Shown piece after piece: positions 6,594 through 16,130 of a stretch of 33,250 nucleotides of DNA. Origin of the DNA: Flavobacteriales bacterium (GTDB lineage Bacteria > Bacteroidota > Bacteroidia > Flavobacteriales > Flavobacteriaceae); assembly GCA_004213965.1 (NCBI GenBank), contig SGZI01000008.1, positions 1-33,250 of the forward strand, written 5' to 3'. The first letter of the stretch is position 1. Every line of letters starts with the position of its first letter. The notes under the pieces were generated by a model. That model was not told where the DNA came from and ran no database searches. It saw nothing but the letters and a program-made list of their open reading frames with translations. The position numbers and the translations under genes were made by a program.

Positions 6594-6950
6594 TTATGAT
6601 TTTTTAATGTTGTTTTTTAAAAACAGGAAACCACAGGCAATTAATGATCCTATTATGTTAGACAAAATATCTTCCAATTCAAAGTTTCTATAAGATGTTA
6701 AATTTCCTTGAAATAATTCCATTAATATCCCATAGAATATTGAAAATAAAAATACGTAGAGAAGTGCTTGTTTTTTAAATAATTCTCTAATCGGAGCATA
6801 CCATATTATACAGAAAACAAAATAAATTCCTGAATGAATAATTTTATCTATATGTATAATATTTGTGTCTGATTCAATTTTTATAAGTGAAGCAAATATT
6901 ATAAGAACTGAAAATGAAAGCGCAATAAATAAATTTGTTTTAGCTTTCAC
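6594..6950 (-). CDS. VanZ-like family small membrane protein
   Basis: About 118 residues, four hydrophobic helices. It shows the VanZ-family pattern: KIESDTNIIHIDKIIHSGIYFVFCIIWY in the N-terminal half (DKxxHxxxYxxF, the family's best conserved element), then LFSIFYGILMELFQG and ELEDILSNIIGSLIACGFLFL (the ExxQ and DxxxNxxGxxxG elements). The family takes its name from a teicoplanin-resistance protein, but small VanZ-like proteins in Bacteroidota have no known function. GTG at 6948-6950 is preferred as start; a TTG one codon upstream is equally open. Either way it overlaps the 3' end of gcvH by 11-14 bases, so the two are co-transcribed. The VanZ-gcvH-sprA neighbourhood is conserved in flavobacteria as I recall. 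Confidence 0.87.
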   Translation of the reverse strand: MKAKTNLFIALSFSVLIIFASLIKIESDTNIIHIDKIIHSGIYFVFCIIWYAPIRELFKKQALLYVFLFSIFYGILMELFQGNLTSYRNFELEDILSNIIGSLIACGFLFLKNNIKKS

Positions 6951-7323
6951 CAATAAGGTCTTTATAATCTTCAGCTGATAGTAAATTATCTAATTCTTGA
7001 TCATCATTAACTTCTATCTTAACCATCCATCCATTTCCATAAGGATCGCTATTAACTTCTTCAGGAGAGCTATCTAAAGATTCATTGAATTCAATTATTT
7101 TACCACTGATAGGAATAAATAAATCTGAAACTGTCTTAACAGCTTCAACTGTACCAAATACATCATCAGCATTTAATGATTCTCCTAGTGTTTCCACTTC
7201 AATGTATACAATATCTCCTAGTTCTCTTTGAGCAAAATCAGTAATTCCAACAGTAGCAATATTGCCTTCTATGGATACCCATTCATGATCTTTAGTGTAT
7301 TTTAAATTTAAAGGTGTCTGCAT
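6940..7323 (-). CDS. gcvH: Glycine cleavage system H protein
   Basis: 127 residues, normal length. H protein carries the aminomethyl group on a lipoyl arm between the P, T and L proteins. The lipoylation site is Lys63 in the conserved context GTVEAVKTVSDLFIPISGKI. Other family blocks are KYTKDHEWV (9-16), VGITDFAQRELGDIVYIE (about 25-42) and DPYGNGWMVKI near the C terminus. No gcvT or gcvP is nearby, as is usual in Bacteroidota. The start codon is 11 bases from the sprA stop, placing it in the ruvA-sprA transcript. Confidence 0.97.
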   Translation of the reverse strand: MQTPLNLKYTKDHEWVSIEGNIATVGITDFAQRELGDIVYIEVETLGESLNADDVFGTVEAVKTVSDLFIPISGKIIEFNESLDSSPEEVNSDPYGNGWMVKIEVNDDQELDNLLSAEDYKDLIGES

Positions 7324-7334
7324 TATATTTTCAT

Positions 7335-10300
7335 TTAGTTTCCAAAGTTATATCTCATAGTAAATCCTGACCTAATAGTAGTTTGCGGAAATGCCGTAGA
7401 AATTGCATAATCTGAGAAAGAATAGTCAAAATAGAAAATCCCAGTTAAATTTTTACTAAATGCATAATCCGCAGAATATTTAAAATTCAAAATTGTTTGA
7501 CCAGATGTTACCTGATTATTATCCAGATCCAAATATCTAACAATTGTTTTATTATTCCTAATAGAAAAATCTGCTTTCATTATTAAATCACTTTTTATTA
7601 ATTGTCTTGCTCCTGCCAATCTAGATCTGATTTGAAGGTCCTTAATTCTATAACCTAAGCCTATAATATATTCATTGCCTTGAATCTCAGTCAATAAATT
7701 ATTATCAAAACTTAATGAGAGCAATCTATCTTTTCTAATCTCTGCTAATATTTTTAATGAATTTTTCATTTCCATATCTAATTTAAATAGTGGACTAAAT
7801 TGCTCCATTAAATTAATATTACTATAAAGAAATTCATTTTTATAATTGTTAGATTGATCTAAAACATCCGGGTCCTGAGATATAAAGTCCAACTCTGGGT
7901 TGCCTGGCTGATAATCTAAATTAGACCTAAACTGATTGATCGTATATGTAGAATTATATCCATGAGTTATAGAAAATCTCTTAAAATTCTTTTTAAACCA
8001 TTTTAGTCTCATAAAGCCTGTATACCTTAGTGTCCAATTTGGAATAGGCACATCTCTAAATGCTCCTAAACTAACATTATTTGGATCAGCGCCAGAATAT
8101 GCTGAAAGAAAAGCAGGTAATAAAACTGATTGGTTTGTTTTTCCATATCCTAATGGAAAGCCGCTTAGATCTCCATTCTCAAAATTATTTGGGTTAGCAA
8201 AATCAATTCCTGCATTTATAGCTAAACGTCTTGCTATAATTAACCTATTGTTTCTAAAAGTTTCAAATGTTTCAGAACTGTTTTCATCACTAGCTGAAAA
8301 TGCTGTTTTTATCAGCATAGTAGAAATATTAAAGTTCCCTAAAGTATTTGTAATAAGGGAATTATAATCATCACTGATTCCATTATTATCAATATCTATT
8401 GTGTTAAAATTCTCAGTGAAATTTCTAGAGTAGGTTCTGCCTCCGGTTAAATCAATTTTTAAATCTTTTACTGGCACTACATTTGCTGAAAAAGTTAAAT
8501 TCTTATTAGTTACCTCTGAATATTGTTGGTTAAATTCTGGGAAAACAGTTAGCCATCCATTTCTAGCTGCTAAATATCTAACATCACGCTGACTACCAAA
8601 TGTATATCCAAATGTAGGTTTAAAAGACCCTATAAAATCAGGTGTTTGTAAATATCCCGGAAGAAAAGTTCCATTATTTTCTGAATAATTAAATTGTATT
8701 CTTTTAACTGCTGTTATCAATTCAATTAACGAGTTCACAAAAGGTGTTGTTTTTTTCTTCTTATTATTGGCTGTATTATTTTGATTTGCAAAACCAGGTC
8801 CAGATTTAGCACTAGAATTATTCTTTGTTAGACCAATATATTTATAGAATTTAGACATGTCAAAAGTCCCGTTAAAATTGTGAGTATTTGCATTTGAAAT
8901 AGTATTACCTAAATCATAAACCTGTCCATTAAGGGTAATATTTCCAAATAGATCAGATCCTTTTTGCCATTGAAAATCACCTGTGTATGAATACATTGCT
9001 CTAATAAAACTAAAAGTTGGAATCTTGTCAATTGGTAATTGATAATTAATGGCAAGCTGCTGTGTTTGTCTATTTGGATCTCCTATATCAAAGAATCTAT
9101 TCCATACGTCTAAGCTAGGATCCTGACTTCCATTAATTATGTCATCAACAAAATAATTTCTAACAATATTATTATTAGCCGCTGAATAATTAAGATTTAG
9201 TCCATCTGAAATTGGATATGAAAAGCTATATTGGAAATCAAATGTATAATTTCTTCTGAATAACTCTTGCATTTCAAGATTTCCTTCCCCCAAATCAATA
9301 TCTCTAAACTTCTGTTTATTAAACTGCCTAATAAAATCCGTGTTTATTGACAAATTAGATGGCAGAAGATTTAAATTAAAATCTTTCAAAATTTTAAAAT
9401 ACTTTCCGGTAAACAATGAGTCATTATTTTTAAATGGCTCTAATTTTGGGGAATTAAAATTAAAATTATAGCTAGCTCCTGCTCTAATATTTTGATCTAG
9501 CATACTTTCAATTTCATAATCCCTATGTTCTATTTGATTATATGAATAATTAAAAGTAAAATTTTCTATGTCATAAAATCTAGGTTTGCTATCTCCAGTT
9601 TTTTGTTTACTTACACCAATTAAATTAATACTCTTTCGTTTTGTGTAATCTTCAGATTGTTGCAAAATAGTGTTTTTGTCTTCCTGAGTTTCTGCAGCAT
9701 CTAATCTGGAATTTAATTTTATGTCTCTATATTGCTGATCATATTCTGGAGTTATTAATTCTTCACCTTGACCATAATTAAAAGGAATATTTAATCCCCA
9801 TTTTTTTGGAAAAAGCTGACCTACATTTATATTAGAAACTATATCGTATTGTTTCTTATCAATTTTATCCCTTTCACTTGGCCCTTGTTCTATAGATCCA
9901 AATCCATTTGTGCTTTGTCTTCCGGTTGCACTTATTGTCATAAAATCAGCAATATTTGAATCTAATGCTAATGTAGCAGCCCAGCCTCCCTTATTATCCA
10001 TATCAGATAATCTTAATTCGTTAAACCATACTTCAGCACAAACATTCATGTTATCTTGTCTAGGATTTTTAACTCCTACCATTAATGCTCTAATATCTCC
10101 AAAATTTGGATTACCTTTTATAGCAACTCTGTGTTGACCTAAATCATATTCTGAAAATTCATTTACAGGATCTTCACTTACTATATCATTTATAACATTG
10201 TAAAAAGTAGCATCTTGATTTCCTAAAGTCCCATTAAATATTGCATTAGATTTTATTGCTTCAAGAGCACTTATGGGTAAATTAATTTCATTAACTAAGG

Positions 10301-13300
10301 GCCAAACAACTTGAGGGTTCAATGATCCTGAGGATGATTTTTTTAGAGGAATTTCTATTTGATAATAATTTTCAGATAAGTCATTTCCTAATCTAACATA
10401 CCCAACTATATCTCCATCAGTTAATCCAGGCGATAACCCATCCTCTGCATGTATGAACATTCTGATTCTTTTAAATTGCCTCATGTCAACATTTAAATTT
10501 TTGTACACCCCTCTAGAATCTTCAGGCTCAAGATCACATACATTTAAAACTAATGATTGCTCATTTTGTCTTACAATAGTGTTGTTATTATTAAATTGTT
10601 CTCTTTCAACCCCTGGAGGAGAAACATAACTTTCTTCATTTTCTTGTATACCAATAGTTCCAGTTGAAAAATCTGTATTATCATTATTATTGTCTATTTC
10701 TTCATCTAATGTCAATAAATATTTTCTCCAATCACTTCTTACTAAATCAAGTGATCCAAATCTAAAAATTGTATTTTTTGAAAATTCATTTAAATACATT
10801 CTAATAAATCTAATAGATCTAAAATCTGTAATACCTCCAATTTCATTTGTAGGCTCATTTACAGGTATTCTGAATTGATACCATTTAACTAATTCAGAAG
10901 TTCCATTAGGAAGTGTTACATTTTTTTCTTTTCTATCTTTTATAAATTCATTATTAATATCAGCTAAACTATTTGGAGTAATATTTAATTCATACTCAAA
11001 ATAGCTGTCAATAGTATTCATAGTATTATCTCTGTTAATATCTTCAACATCAGGCTGAGATGATGAACCCCTATCAGTATTAGAAATGGTTTCAGGAGAG
11101 TTTCCGTCTAGTCCATTATACATTTTGTATCTGTCAAAAATATTTCCTGACTGATTTAAAAAATATTTGTAATTATCATTTGCTGGATCCTGAAGATCTG
11201 CAAAATTTGGGAATGCAATTGCTTCCTCTTGATCATCATATCCGTCAAGTCCGATATCTTGATTTATTCTCTCCTGACCTAATGAAGCAAAAGAATAAAT
11301 TAGTGATTGATTCTGTGGGACAACCGTACCCCATATAGTCTGTGGCAGAAGACTAATATCTCCATCTTCAGGAAGTCCATTTTCATATTGTTTCCTCCCA
11401 TCCTTTATAACATCTTCTGATATATTTCCTAAATTAAAGGTTAATTTTCCTCCATTATTTTCAGAGTCATTTAAAAATGGATCCATTAGCCAAAACTCTA
11501 TATACTCAACATTTGATTGCTCAAAATCAGTTGTATTTATTAGTCTAGTAATACCCCCCCAACTATTCTGAGGATCATCTAAGTTTTCTCCAACGGCATC
11601 ACTATCCATATTATATGGGCCTCTTTTTGTTGGATAAAAATTTAAGTCAAGAGAATTAATTACAGTAGTCTGCCCTTGTACTAGGTCTACCTGAGGAAAA
11701 ATTTCATCAATAAAAATTCTTCTAGTATATAGATTTGATATGTCTTCATCATTTATTTCAGCTGGTCTTTGACTACTATAAAATACAGGGTCTATTGTAT
11801 ACCAATTTAATAAAGCTCTATCAAAACCATTTTGAATTCCATTATTATCTTCATCTCCTTCATTATAGACCATGCCTAGGTCTCTTGGCCTACTAGATAA
11901 ATACCAAGACTGAGGAGATATAAGATCTATTACGTTTTGTGATCCTTCGAAATCATCAATATAAGAAGTAGCTTCACCATTAAAATTATTTCCTTTAGGA
12001 GCGCCAGGTATTAAATATGCTAACTCTCCACGAACAGATAAATTAGAAGGAGCTTCCGTCTCTATATTTGGCAGCTTATTTACTAGTCTTGTTAAAAATG
12101 GTATTTCAGAAGAAAAATTAGCGTCAAAACCAAAAATTGTATTATTTATTGGCTCTGTTCCATAATTTGCTTTTTGAGTTAAAGGCCTTTCATTTAAATT
12201 TAATAAAGTAGTTGAGGCTATAAATTTCTCACTAAACTCATGCTCAATATTGAATCCCGAAAATCTTTTTGTTTGTTGGCCAAAAACAGCATTATTTTCT
12301 ACACTTACATTTATAGGTGTATTAGACGATTGTAAGGCAGGGTCTAATATTTGAACTGTTCCTAGTTGATAATTAACTGTATAGTCTACTCCCTCTACCA
12401 ATACTCTCCCCCCAGCAGTAACTGTTACTGAACCTCTAGGAACATTATATGCTCCAATTGGAATACCTCCCCCAGATGATGATTTATATCTACCTGTAAT
12501 TTGAAATTTATTCTTTTCTGAATCTTGTAATGCAACAGTTTTAGTAGACTTATATAATGATCTATAAACATATTTTTTTTGATTTAAATTATAGTCATTT
12601 TGATTATTTTCATCTCCTTCATAATTTTCTGAGCTACTTAGTCTTAACTTGTCAAATAAATATTTACCAAATGGTTCTGACTTGGTAAAAATTATTTTAC
12701 CATTTTCTTGAATCACAGTAATCCCAGGAACAAAATCAAAAAAGCCATCCCCAGAAATTTGAGGATCATTATTAAAATTTAATCTGTCAAAATTAAATAA
12801 ATTAAGTAAAGGCGTTTCATTTAATTCTGGCTCTCCTGGTTGAGGGTTTGGAAAAGGGGTAGACTCAACTGGGCTTATATAATTTAATGCTGACGACTCA
12901 TTGTAGAAAATATTTAATTTAAAATCTTCCCTTTCTAACTGAAATGCTCCAGTACTATAAATATTTTTCATCATCAAATCCCACATTGGCTCCTCAACGC
13001 TGCTTACTGTACTTTTTAATAGTTTAAGAACAAGGTTGTTGGAATTAACAATTGTATTAGTTTCAGAAAAAGATACCTGAGTAGCCTGAACACCATCATT
13101 AGCAAATTCACCAACTTGAAAAACTTGATCTCCGACAGTGTATTGAAAAGCGACAGCTAAAATTTCATCGTTTTCAAGCTTTTGATTTAATGAGATATAT
13201 CCTAATTGATTATTAATCTTATAATCAATGCCTTCTCTTAATTTTTTTGCATTTTCTAATTTACCATATCCAAATCCTTCTGTTACATTTGGAACTAAAA

Positions 13301-14507
13301 TACCTGACTGTAATGTTGCAATATCTCTAATTGCATCTGTCAACTGTGATAAACCACTTCCTATAGCTGTTGGATCAAAACCATTATTTCCATTGTCTGG
13401 ATAAGCAGATGGGCCTGCATATATATTAACAGAGGAAGAAACATCTGATGATTCTCCTAAATCCTGAAATGCCACTATATTTCTTACATCATTAATTTGA
13501 TTTGTTCTATTTGTAACCCATACCTCACTTCTAGTAATTTGAACATTAGTATTAATAAAAGGATAGTTTAATAATGCTTCATCATATTTATTTTTAAAAT
13601 AGTGGCTTAAAAAGAAATGTCTATTTTCATCATAATCTAATGCTCTAAACTCAAATTCCTGAATTGTACCTCCACCCTGAGAAACCACAGATCTTGATTC
13701 AGATTTCTGTTCTGAAAAAACTGCTGTAACTCTTGTTCTTCCAAATTTTAGTTGAGTTTTAAAACCAAATAAACTTTGAGCTCCAGATATTAAAGAACTG
13801 TTAAGAGGCATGCTTACATTACCTACCTCTATTTTCTGTATTATGTCATCTTCTGTAGGTTCAAATTCTAGCTTTAATAAATTTTGAAAATCAAAGGTAG
13901 ACTGTGTGTCAAAATTTGCATTAACCTGAACTCTTGTACCAACCTTTCCTAGAAGACTTAGTCCAATTCTTTGATCAAAATCAAATGTTAAATTGCTTCT
14001 GTTTCTAGGAGAGAATGCAGGATTATCTTGTTTAGTAAATAACATACCTAAGTCAACCTCTATTGATCCCTGAGGAACTACTTCAATAGTGTTTCCTCCA
14101 AATATGCTTTCAAATATTTTTGAATTCACATAAATCTCAGGAATTAGATTTTTCTGCAATTCATCTGTTCCATCTTTTTTTCCTTCAGCTGCATCAATTT
14201 TTGATTTATAATAATCCTTTAAATCCTCAACTAATATTAGCTTCTTATATTCCTCAGGACTTAAAATAATAGGATAATTAATATTATATTCTCCAACACT
14301 TAGGTTGTAATAGTACATATCAGTAGTAGAATCATACTCGTAATTTTCGATAAAACTTCCAGGAGGTGGTAAATTTAATTTACCAAATGAAACACCTTCT
14401 GCATTAGCTATTGAATCTTGAATAGAAGAGTTGGTTGCCTCTTGAGAAATCAAAAAACTACTATAAAAAACTAAACATAAAAAAAGCCTAGAAAATCTTG
14501 TTTTCAT
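7335..14507 (-). CDS. sprA: SprA, outer-membrane translocon of the type 9 secretion system / gliding motility
   Basis: About 2390 residues, close to the Flavobacterium johnsoniae protein (about 2400). SprA forms the very large 36-strand outer-membrane barrel through which T9SS cargo leaves the cell; it was first found as a gliding gene. The sequence is rich in Asn, Ser and aromatic residues with alternating strand patterns and ends in aromatic residues (RSGFTMRYNFGN), as expected for an outer-membrane barrel. Blocks such as PEDSRGVYKNLNVDMRQFKR, NPNFGDIRALMVGVKNPR and WFNELRLSDMDNKGGWAA are typical. The open frame extends to a TTG at 14529-14531, but ATG at 14505-14507 gives a clean signal peptide (MKTRFSRLFLCLVFYSSFLISQ), so that start is preferred. 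The gap to ruvA is then 29 bases. No other T9SS genes are in the window. Confidence 0.96.
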   Translation of the reverse strand: MKTRFSRLFLCLVFYSSFLISQEATNSSIQDSIANAEGVSFGKLNLPPPGSFIENYEYDSTTDMYYYNLSVGEYNINYPIILSPEEYKKLILVEDLKDYYKSKIDAAEGKKDGTDELQKNLIPEIYVNSKIFESIFGGNTIEVVPQGSIEVDLGMLFTKQDNPAFSPRNRSNLTFDFDQRIGLSLLGKVGTRVQVNANFDTQSTFDFQNLLKLEFEPTEDDIIQKIEVGNVSMPLNSSLISGAQSLFGFKTQLKFGRTRVTAVFSEQKSESRSVVSQGGGTIQEFEFRALDYDENRHFFLSHYFKNKYDEALLNYPFINTNVQITRSEVWVTNRTNQINDVRNIVAFQDLGESSDVSSSVNIYAGPSAYPDNGNNGFDPTAIGSGLSQLTDAIRDIATLQSGILVPNVTEGFGYGKLENAKKLREGIDYKINNQLGYISLNQKLENDEILAVAFQYTVGDQVFQVGEFANDGVQATQVSFSETNTIVNSNNLVLKLLKSTVSSVEEPMWDLMMKNIYSTGAFQLEREDFKLNIFYNESSALNYISPVESTPFPNPQPGEPELNETPLLNLFNFDRLNFNNDPQISGDGFFDFVPGITVIQENGKIIFTKSEPFGKYLFDKLRLSSSENYEGDENNQNDYNLNQKKYVYRSLYKSTKTVALQDSEKNKFQITGRYKSSSGGGIPIGAYNVPRGSVTVTAGGRVLVEGVDYTVNYQLGTVQILDPALQSSNTPINVSVENNAVFGQQTKRFSGFNIEHEFSEKFIASTTLLNLNERPLTQKANYGTEPINNTIFGFDANFSSEIPFLTRLVNKLPNIETEAPSNLSVRGELAYLIPGAPKGNNFNGEATSYIDDFEGSQNVIDLISPQSWYLSSRPRDLGMVYNEGDEDNNGIQNGFDRALLNWYTIDPVFYSSQRPAEINDEDISNLYTRRIFIDEIFPQVDLVQGQTTVINSLDLNFYPTKRGPYNMDSDAVGENLDDPQNSWGGITRLINTTDFEQSNVEYIEFWLMDPFLNDSENNGGKLTFNLGNISEDVIKDGRKQYENGLPEDGDISLLPQTIWGTVVPQNQSLIYSFASLGQERINQDIGLDGYDDQEEAIAFPNFADLQDPANDNYKYFLNQSGNIFDRYKMYNGLDGNSPETISNTDRGSSSQPDVEDINRDNTMNTIDSYFEYELNITPNSLADINNEFIKDRKEKNVTLPNGTSELVKWYQFRIPVNEPTNEIGGITDFRSIRFIRMYLNEFSKNTIFRFGSLDLVRSDWRKYLLTLDEEIDNNNDNTDFSTGTIGIQENEESYVSPPGVEREQFNNNNTIVRQNEQSLVLNVCDLEPEDSRGVYKNLNVDMRQFKRIRMFIHAEDGLSPGLTDGDIVGYVRLGNDLSENYYQIEIPLKKSSSGSLNPQVVWPLVNEINLPISALEAIKSNAIFNGTLGNQDATFYNVINDIVSEDPVNEFSEYDLGQHRVAIKGNPNFGDIRALMVGVKNPRQDNMNVCAEVWFNELRLSDMDNKGGWAATLALDSNIADFMTISATGRQSTNGFGSIEQGPSERDKIDKKQYDIVSNINVGQLFPKKWGLNIPFNYGQGEELITPEYDQQYRDIKLNSRLDAAETQEDKNTILQQSEDYTKRKSINLIGVSKQKTGDSKPRFYDIENFTFNYSYNQIEHRDYEIESMLDQNIRAGASYNFNFNSPKLEPFKNNDSLFTGKYFKILKDFNLNLLPSNLSINTDFIRQFNKQKFRDIDLGEGNLEMQELFRRNYTFDFQYSFSYPISDGLNLNYSAANNNIVRNYFVDDIINGSQDPSLDVWNRFFDIGDPNRQTQQLAINYQLPIDKIPTFSFIRAMYSYTGDFQWQKGSDLFGNITLNGQVYDLGNTISNANTHNFNGTFDMSKFYKYIGLTKNNSSAKSGPGFANQNNTANNKKKKTTPFVNSLIELITAVKRIQFNYSENNGTFLPGYLQTPDFIGSFKPTFGYTFGSQRDVRYLAARNGWLTVFPEFNQQYSEVTNKNLTFSANVVPVKDLKIDLTGGRTYSRNFTENFNTIDIDNNGISDDYNSLITNTLGNFNISTMLIKTAFSASDENSSETFETFRNNRLIIARRLAINAGIDFANPNNFENGDLSGFPLGYGKTNQSVLLPAFLSAYSGADPNNVSLGAFRDVPIPNWTLRYTGFMRLKWFKKNFKRFSITHGYNSTYTINQFRSNLDYQPGNPELDFISQDPDVLDQSNNYKNEFLYSNINLMEQFSPLFKLDMEMKNSLKILAEIRKDRLLSLSFDNNLLTEIQGNEYIIGLGYRIKDLQIRSRLAGARQLIKSDLIMKADFSIRNNKTIVRYLDLDNNQVTSGQTILNFKYSADYAFSKNLTGIFYFDYSFSDYAISTAFPQTTIRSGFTMRYNFGN
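11554..11560 (-). repeat. G7 homopolymer inside sprA (C7 on plus strand)
   Basis: Seven consecutive G in the coding strand encode part of the NSWGGI motif (TGG GGG GGT). Long G tracts are rare in this AT-rich sequence and are prone to slippage. The encoded Trp-Gly-Gly is conserved in SprA as far as I recall, so the tract may be forced by the protein. Confidence 0.6.
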
Positions 14508-14536
14508 TAAACTATAAGTAATTTTATTCAAATTTG

Positions 14537-15118
14537 TTACAAATTTTTCAAAGTCTCTTTAATAATACTTTCAACTGAAATTTCTGGGTTTTCTATTACA
14601 ATTTTGTCCACCAGTCTTTCAGATGACTTTTTATTAATTCCTAAGACTTCTAATGCAGATAACGCTTCTTCTCTATTAGTATTGTTCACAGAAGCAAATC
14701 CTTCGTCTAAATCATAGACTTTTAAAATTTTATCACGAAGATCTATAATTACCCTTTGAGCAGTTTTTGATCCAATTCCCTTAACAGACTGTATTAACGA
14801 AACATTTTCTCTTGAAATAGCTTCAATGATTTGATCAGGAGAAATTGATGACAACATAGTTCTAGCTATACTTGATCCAATTCCATTAACAGAAATTAAA
14901 AGTCTAAAGATTTCTCTTTCTTTTATTGTAAAGAAACCATAAAGAGTATGGGAATCTTCTTTAATTTGAAGATGTGTAAATAGCTTTAAATTTTCATTAT
15001 CTGGGATTTGAGAAAAAGTATGTAGGGAAATATTTATTAAGTAACCTATTCCATTACATTCAATTATCACACTTGTTGGAGCTTTTTCAACTAACCTTCC
15101 TTTTACATGAGTTATCAT
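14537..15118 (-). CDS. ruvA: Holliday junction branch migration protein RuvA
   Basis: 193 residues (ATG 15116-15118). The N-terminal OB-fold domain begins MITHVKGRLVEKAPTSVIIECNGIGYLINI. Two helix-hairpin-helix motifs follow (LLISVNGIGSSIARTML and IQSVKGIGSKTAQRVIIDL), then a C-terminal RuvB-contact domain (ALEVLGINKKSSERLVDKI). RuvA tetramers grip the four-way junction and load the RuvB motor, whose gene is at 16131-17153 in the preceding operon. It is first in the ruvA-sprA-gcvH-vanZ-tonB series, with a promoter-like -7 element upstream. It is slightly shorter than the roughly 200-residue norm but has all domains. Confidence 0.97.
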   Translation of the reverse strand: MITHVKGRLVEKAPTSVIIECNGIGYLINISLHTFSQIPDNENLKLFTHLQIKEDSHTLYGFFTIKEREIFRLLISVNGIGSSIARTMLSSISPDQIIEAISRENVSLIQSVKGIGSKTAQRVIIDLRDKILKVYDLDEGFASVNNTNREEALSALEVLGINKKSSERLVDKIVIENPEISVESIIKETLKNL

Positions 15119-15136
15119 AAGAGTAATTTACAAATT

Positions 15137-15144
15137 CAAATTTA
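15137..15144 (-). promoter_or_regulatory. Candidate -7 element for the ruvA-sprA operon
   Basis: TAAATTTG on the minus strand is an exact TAnnTTTG match 18 bases before the ruvA ATG, in the 72-base gap after queG. No TTG is found at the usual distance upstream, so the promoter is only half supported. Confidence 0.4.
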
Positions 15145-15190
15145 CTAAAATTATATACACATTTATTAAATCTGCGCAACATATATATTC

Positions 15191-16111
15191 TTATTTAATG
15201 TAATTTAAATTTCTTTTTAAACCATTATAGCCCGCTCTTTTTAATGGGGAGTTTTTAAAAACCCTATTAAAGGTTTCTTCAGTAATCTCTTGCCATTGCT
15301 TTTCGCTCATATCCATTGTTTTAGAACTAGGATTAAACAAAGGCTCTTTATGTGGTTTAGAAAACTTATTCCATGGGCAAACATCCTGACATATATCACA
15401 TCCAAATATCCAGTCATTAAATTTCCCTTTAAATTCATTAGGAATATTCTCTTTTAATTCAATTGTAAAATATGAAATGCATTTACTTCCATCAACTACA
15501 TATGGCTCTACTATTGCCTCTGTAGGACATGAGTCTATGCATGCTCTGCACTCTCCGCAATGGTCAGTCTCAATTGTATCATAATCAAGATCTAAGTCAA
15601 TTATTATCTCTGCTAAAAAATAATATGAGCCTACTTGCTTTGTAATTAAATTTGAATTTTTTCCAACCCAGCCTATACCGCTTTTTGACGCCCATGCTTT
15701 TTCTAAAATAGGCGCTGAATCAACAAAAACTCTTCCGTAGACCTCTCCTACTTCTTCTTTTATATATGACAATAGTTGTTTTAATTTTTCTTTTATAACA
15801 TAGTGGTAATCTTTGCCGTAAGCATATTTAGAAACTTTTGGAACACCTTCTTTTTGAAAATTATTTGGGTAATAGTTATATGCAAGTGAAACTATACTTT
15901 TAGCTCCTTCTACAAGCTTTGTAGGATCTAGTCGTTTGTCAAAATAATTTTCCATGTATTTCATTTCTCCATGCATATTAGATTTTAACCACTTTTCTAA
16001 TCTTGGAGCTTCATTCTCTAAAAATTCTGCCTTGCTTATTCCACAAGAGATAAAGCCTAATCTTTTGGCTTCATTTTTTATTAATTCTGTGTAACGAATT
16101 TTATTTTTCAA
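15191..16111 (-). CDS. queG: Epoxyqueuosine reductase QueG
   Basis: 306 residues. QueG reduces epoxyqueuosine to queuosine in tRNA, using cobalamin and two [4Fe-4S] clusters. Visible are the catalytic-type Asp131 in [11 protein letters not shown], the cluster cysteines of [12 protein letters not shown] (185, 188, 191, 195), Cys211, and [11 protein letters not shown] (238, 241, 245). The start is TTG at 16109-16111: a TAG codon sits immediately upstream in frame and no ATG exists before residue 46. The N-terminal sequence [20 protein letters not shown] fits the family, so TTG is credible. The start codon lies inside a perfect inverted repeat (16103-16123). It is 19 bases after ruvB, at the end of the act-cox transcript. 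The family's C-terminal HEAT repeats are absent, as in many Bacteroidota homologues. Confidence 0.95.
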   Translation of the reverse strand: MKNKIRYTELIKNEAKRLGFISCGISKAEFLENEAPRLEKWLKSNMHGEMKYMENYFDKRLDPTKLVEGAKSIVSLAYNYYPNNFQKEGVPKVSKYAYGKDYHYVIKEKLKQLLSYIKEEVGEVYGRVFVDSAPILEKAWASKSGIGWVGKNSNLITKQVGSYYFLAEIIIDLDLDYDTIETDHCGECRACIDSCPTEAIVEPYVVDGSKCISYFTIELKENIPNEFKGKFNDWIFGCDICQDVCPWNKFSKPHKEPLFNPSSKTMDMSEKQWQEITEETFNRVFKNSPLKRAGYNGLKRNLNYIK

Positions 16112-16123
16112 CTATTGAAAAAT
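16103..16123. repeat. Perfect inverted repeat spanning the queG start codon
   Basis: Arms ATTTTTCAA and TTGAAAAAT (nine bases) flank the centre CTA. The inner 17 bases are the reverse complement of the repeat at 6541-6557 next to tonB. The TTG start (16109-16111) is in the arm, so an RNA hairpin here would hide the start. Confidence 0.55.
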
Positions 16124-16130
16124 TAGGTTT

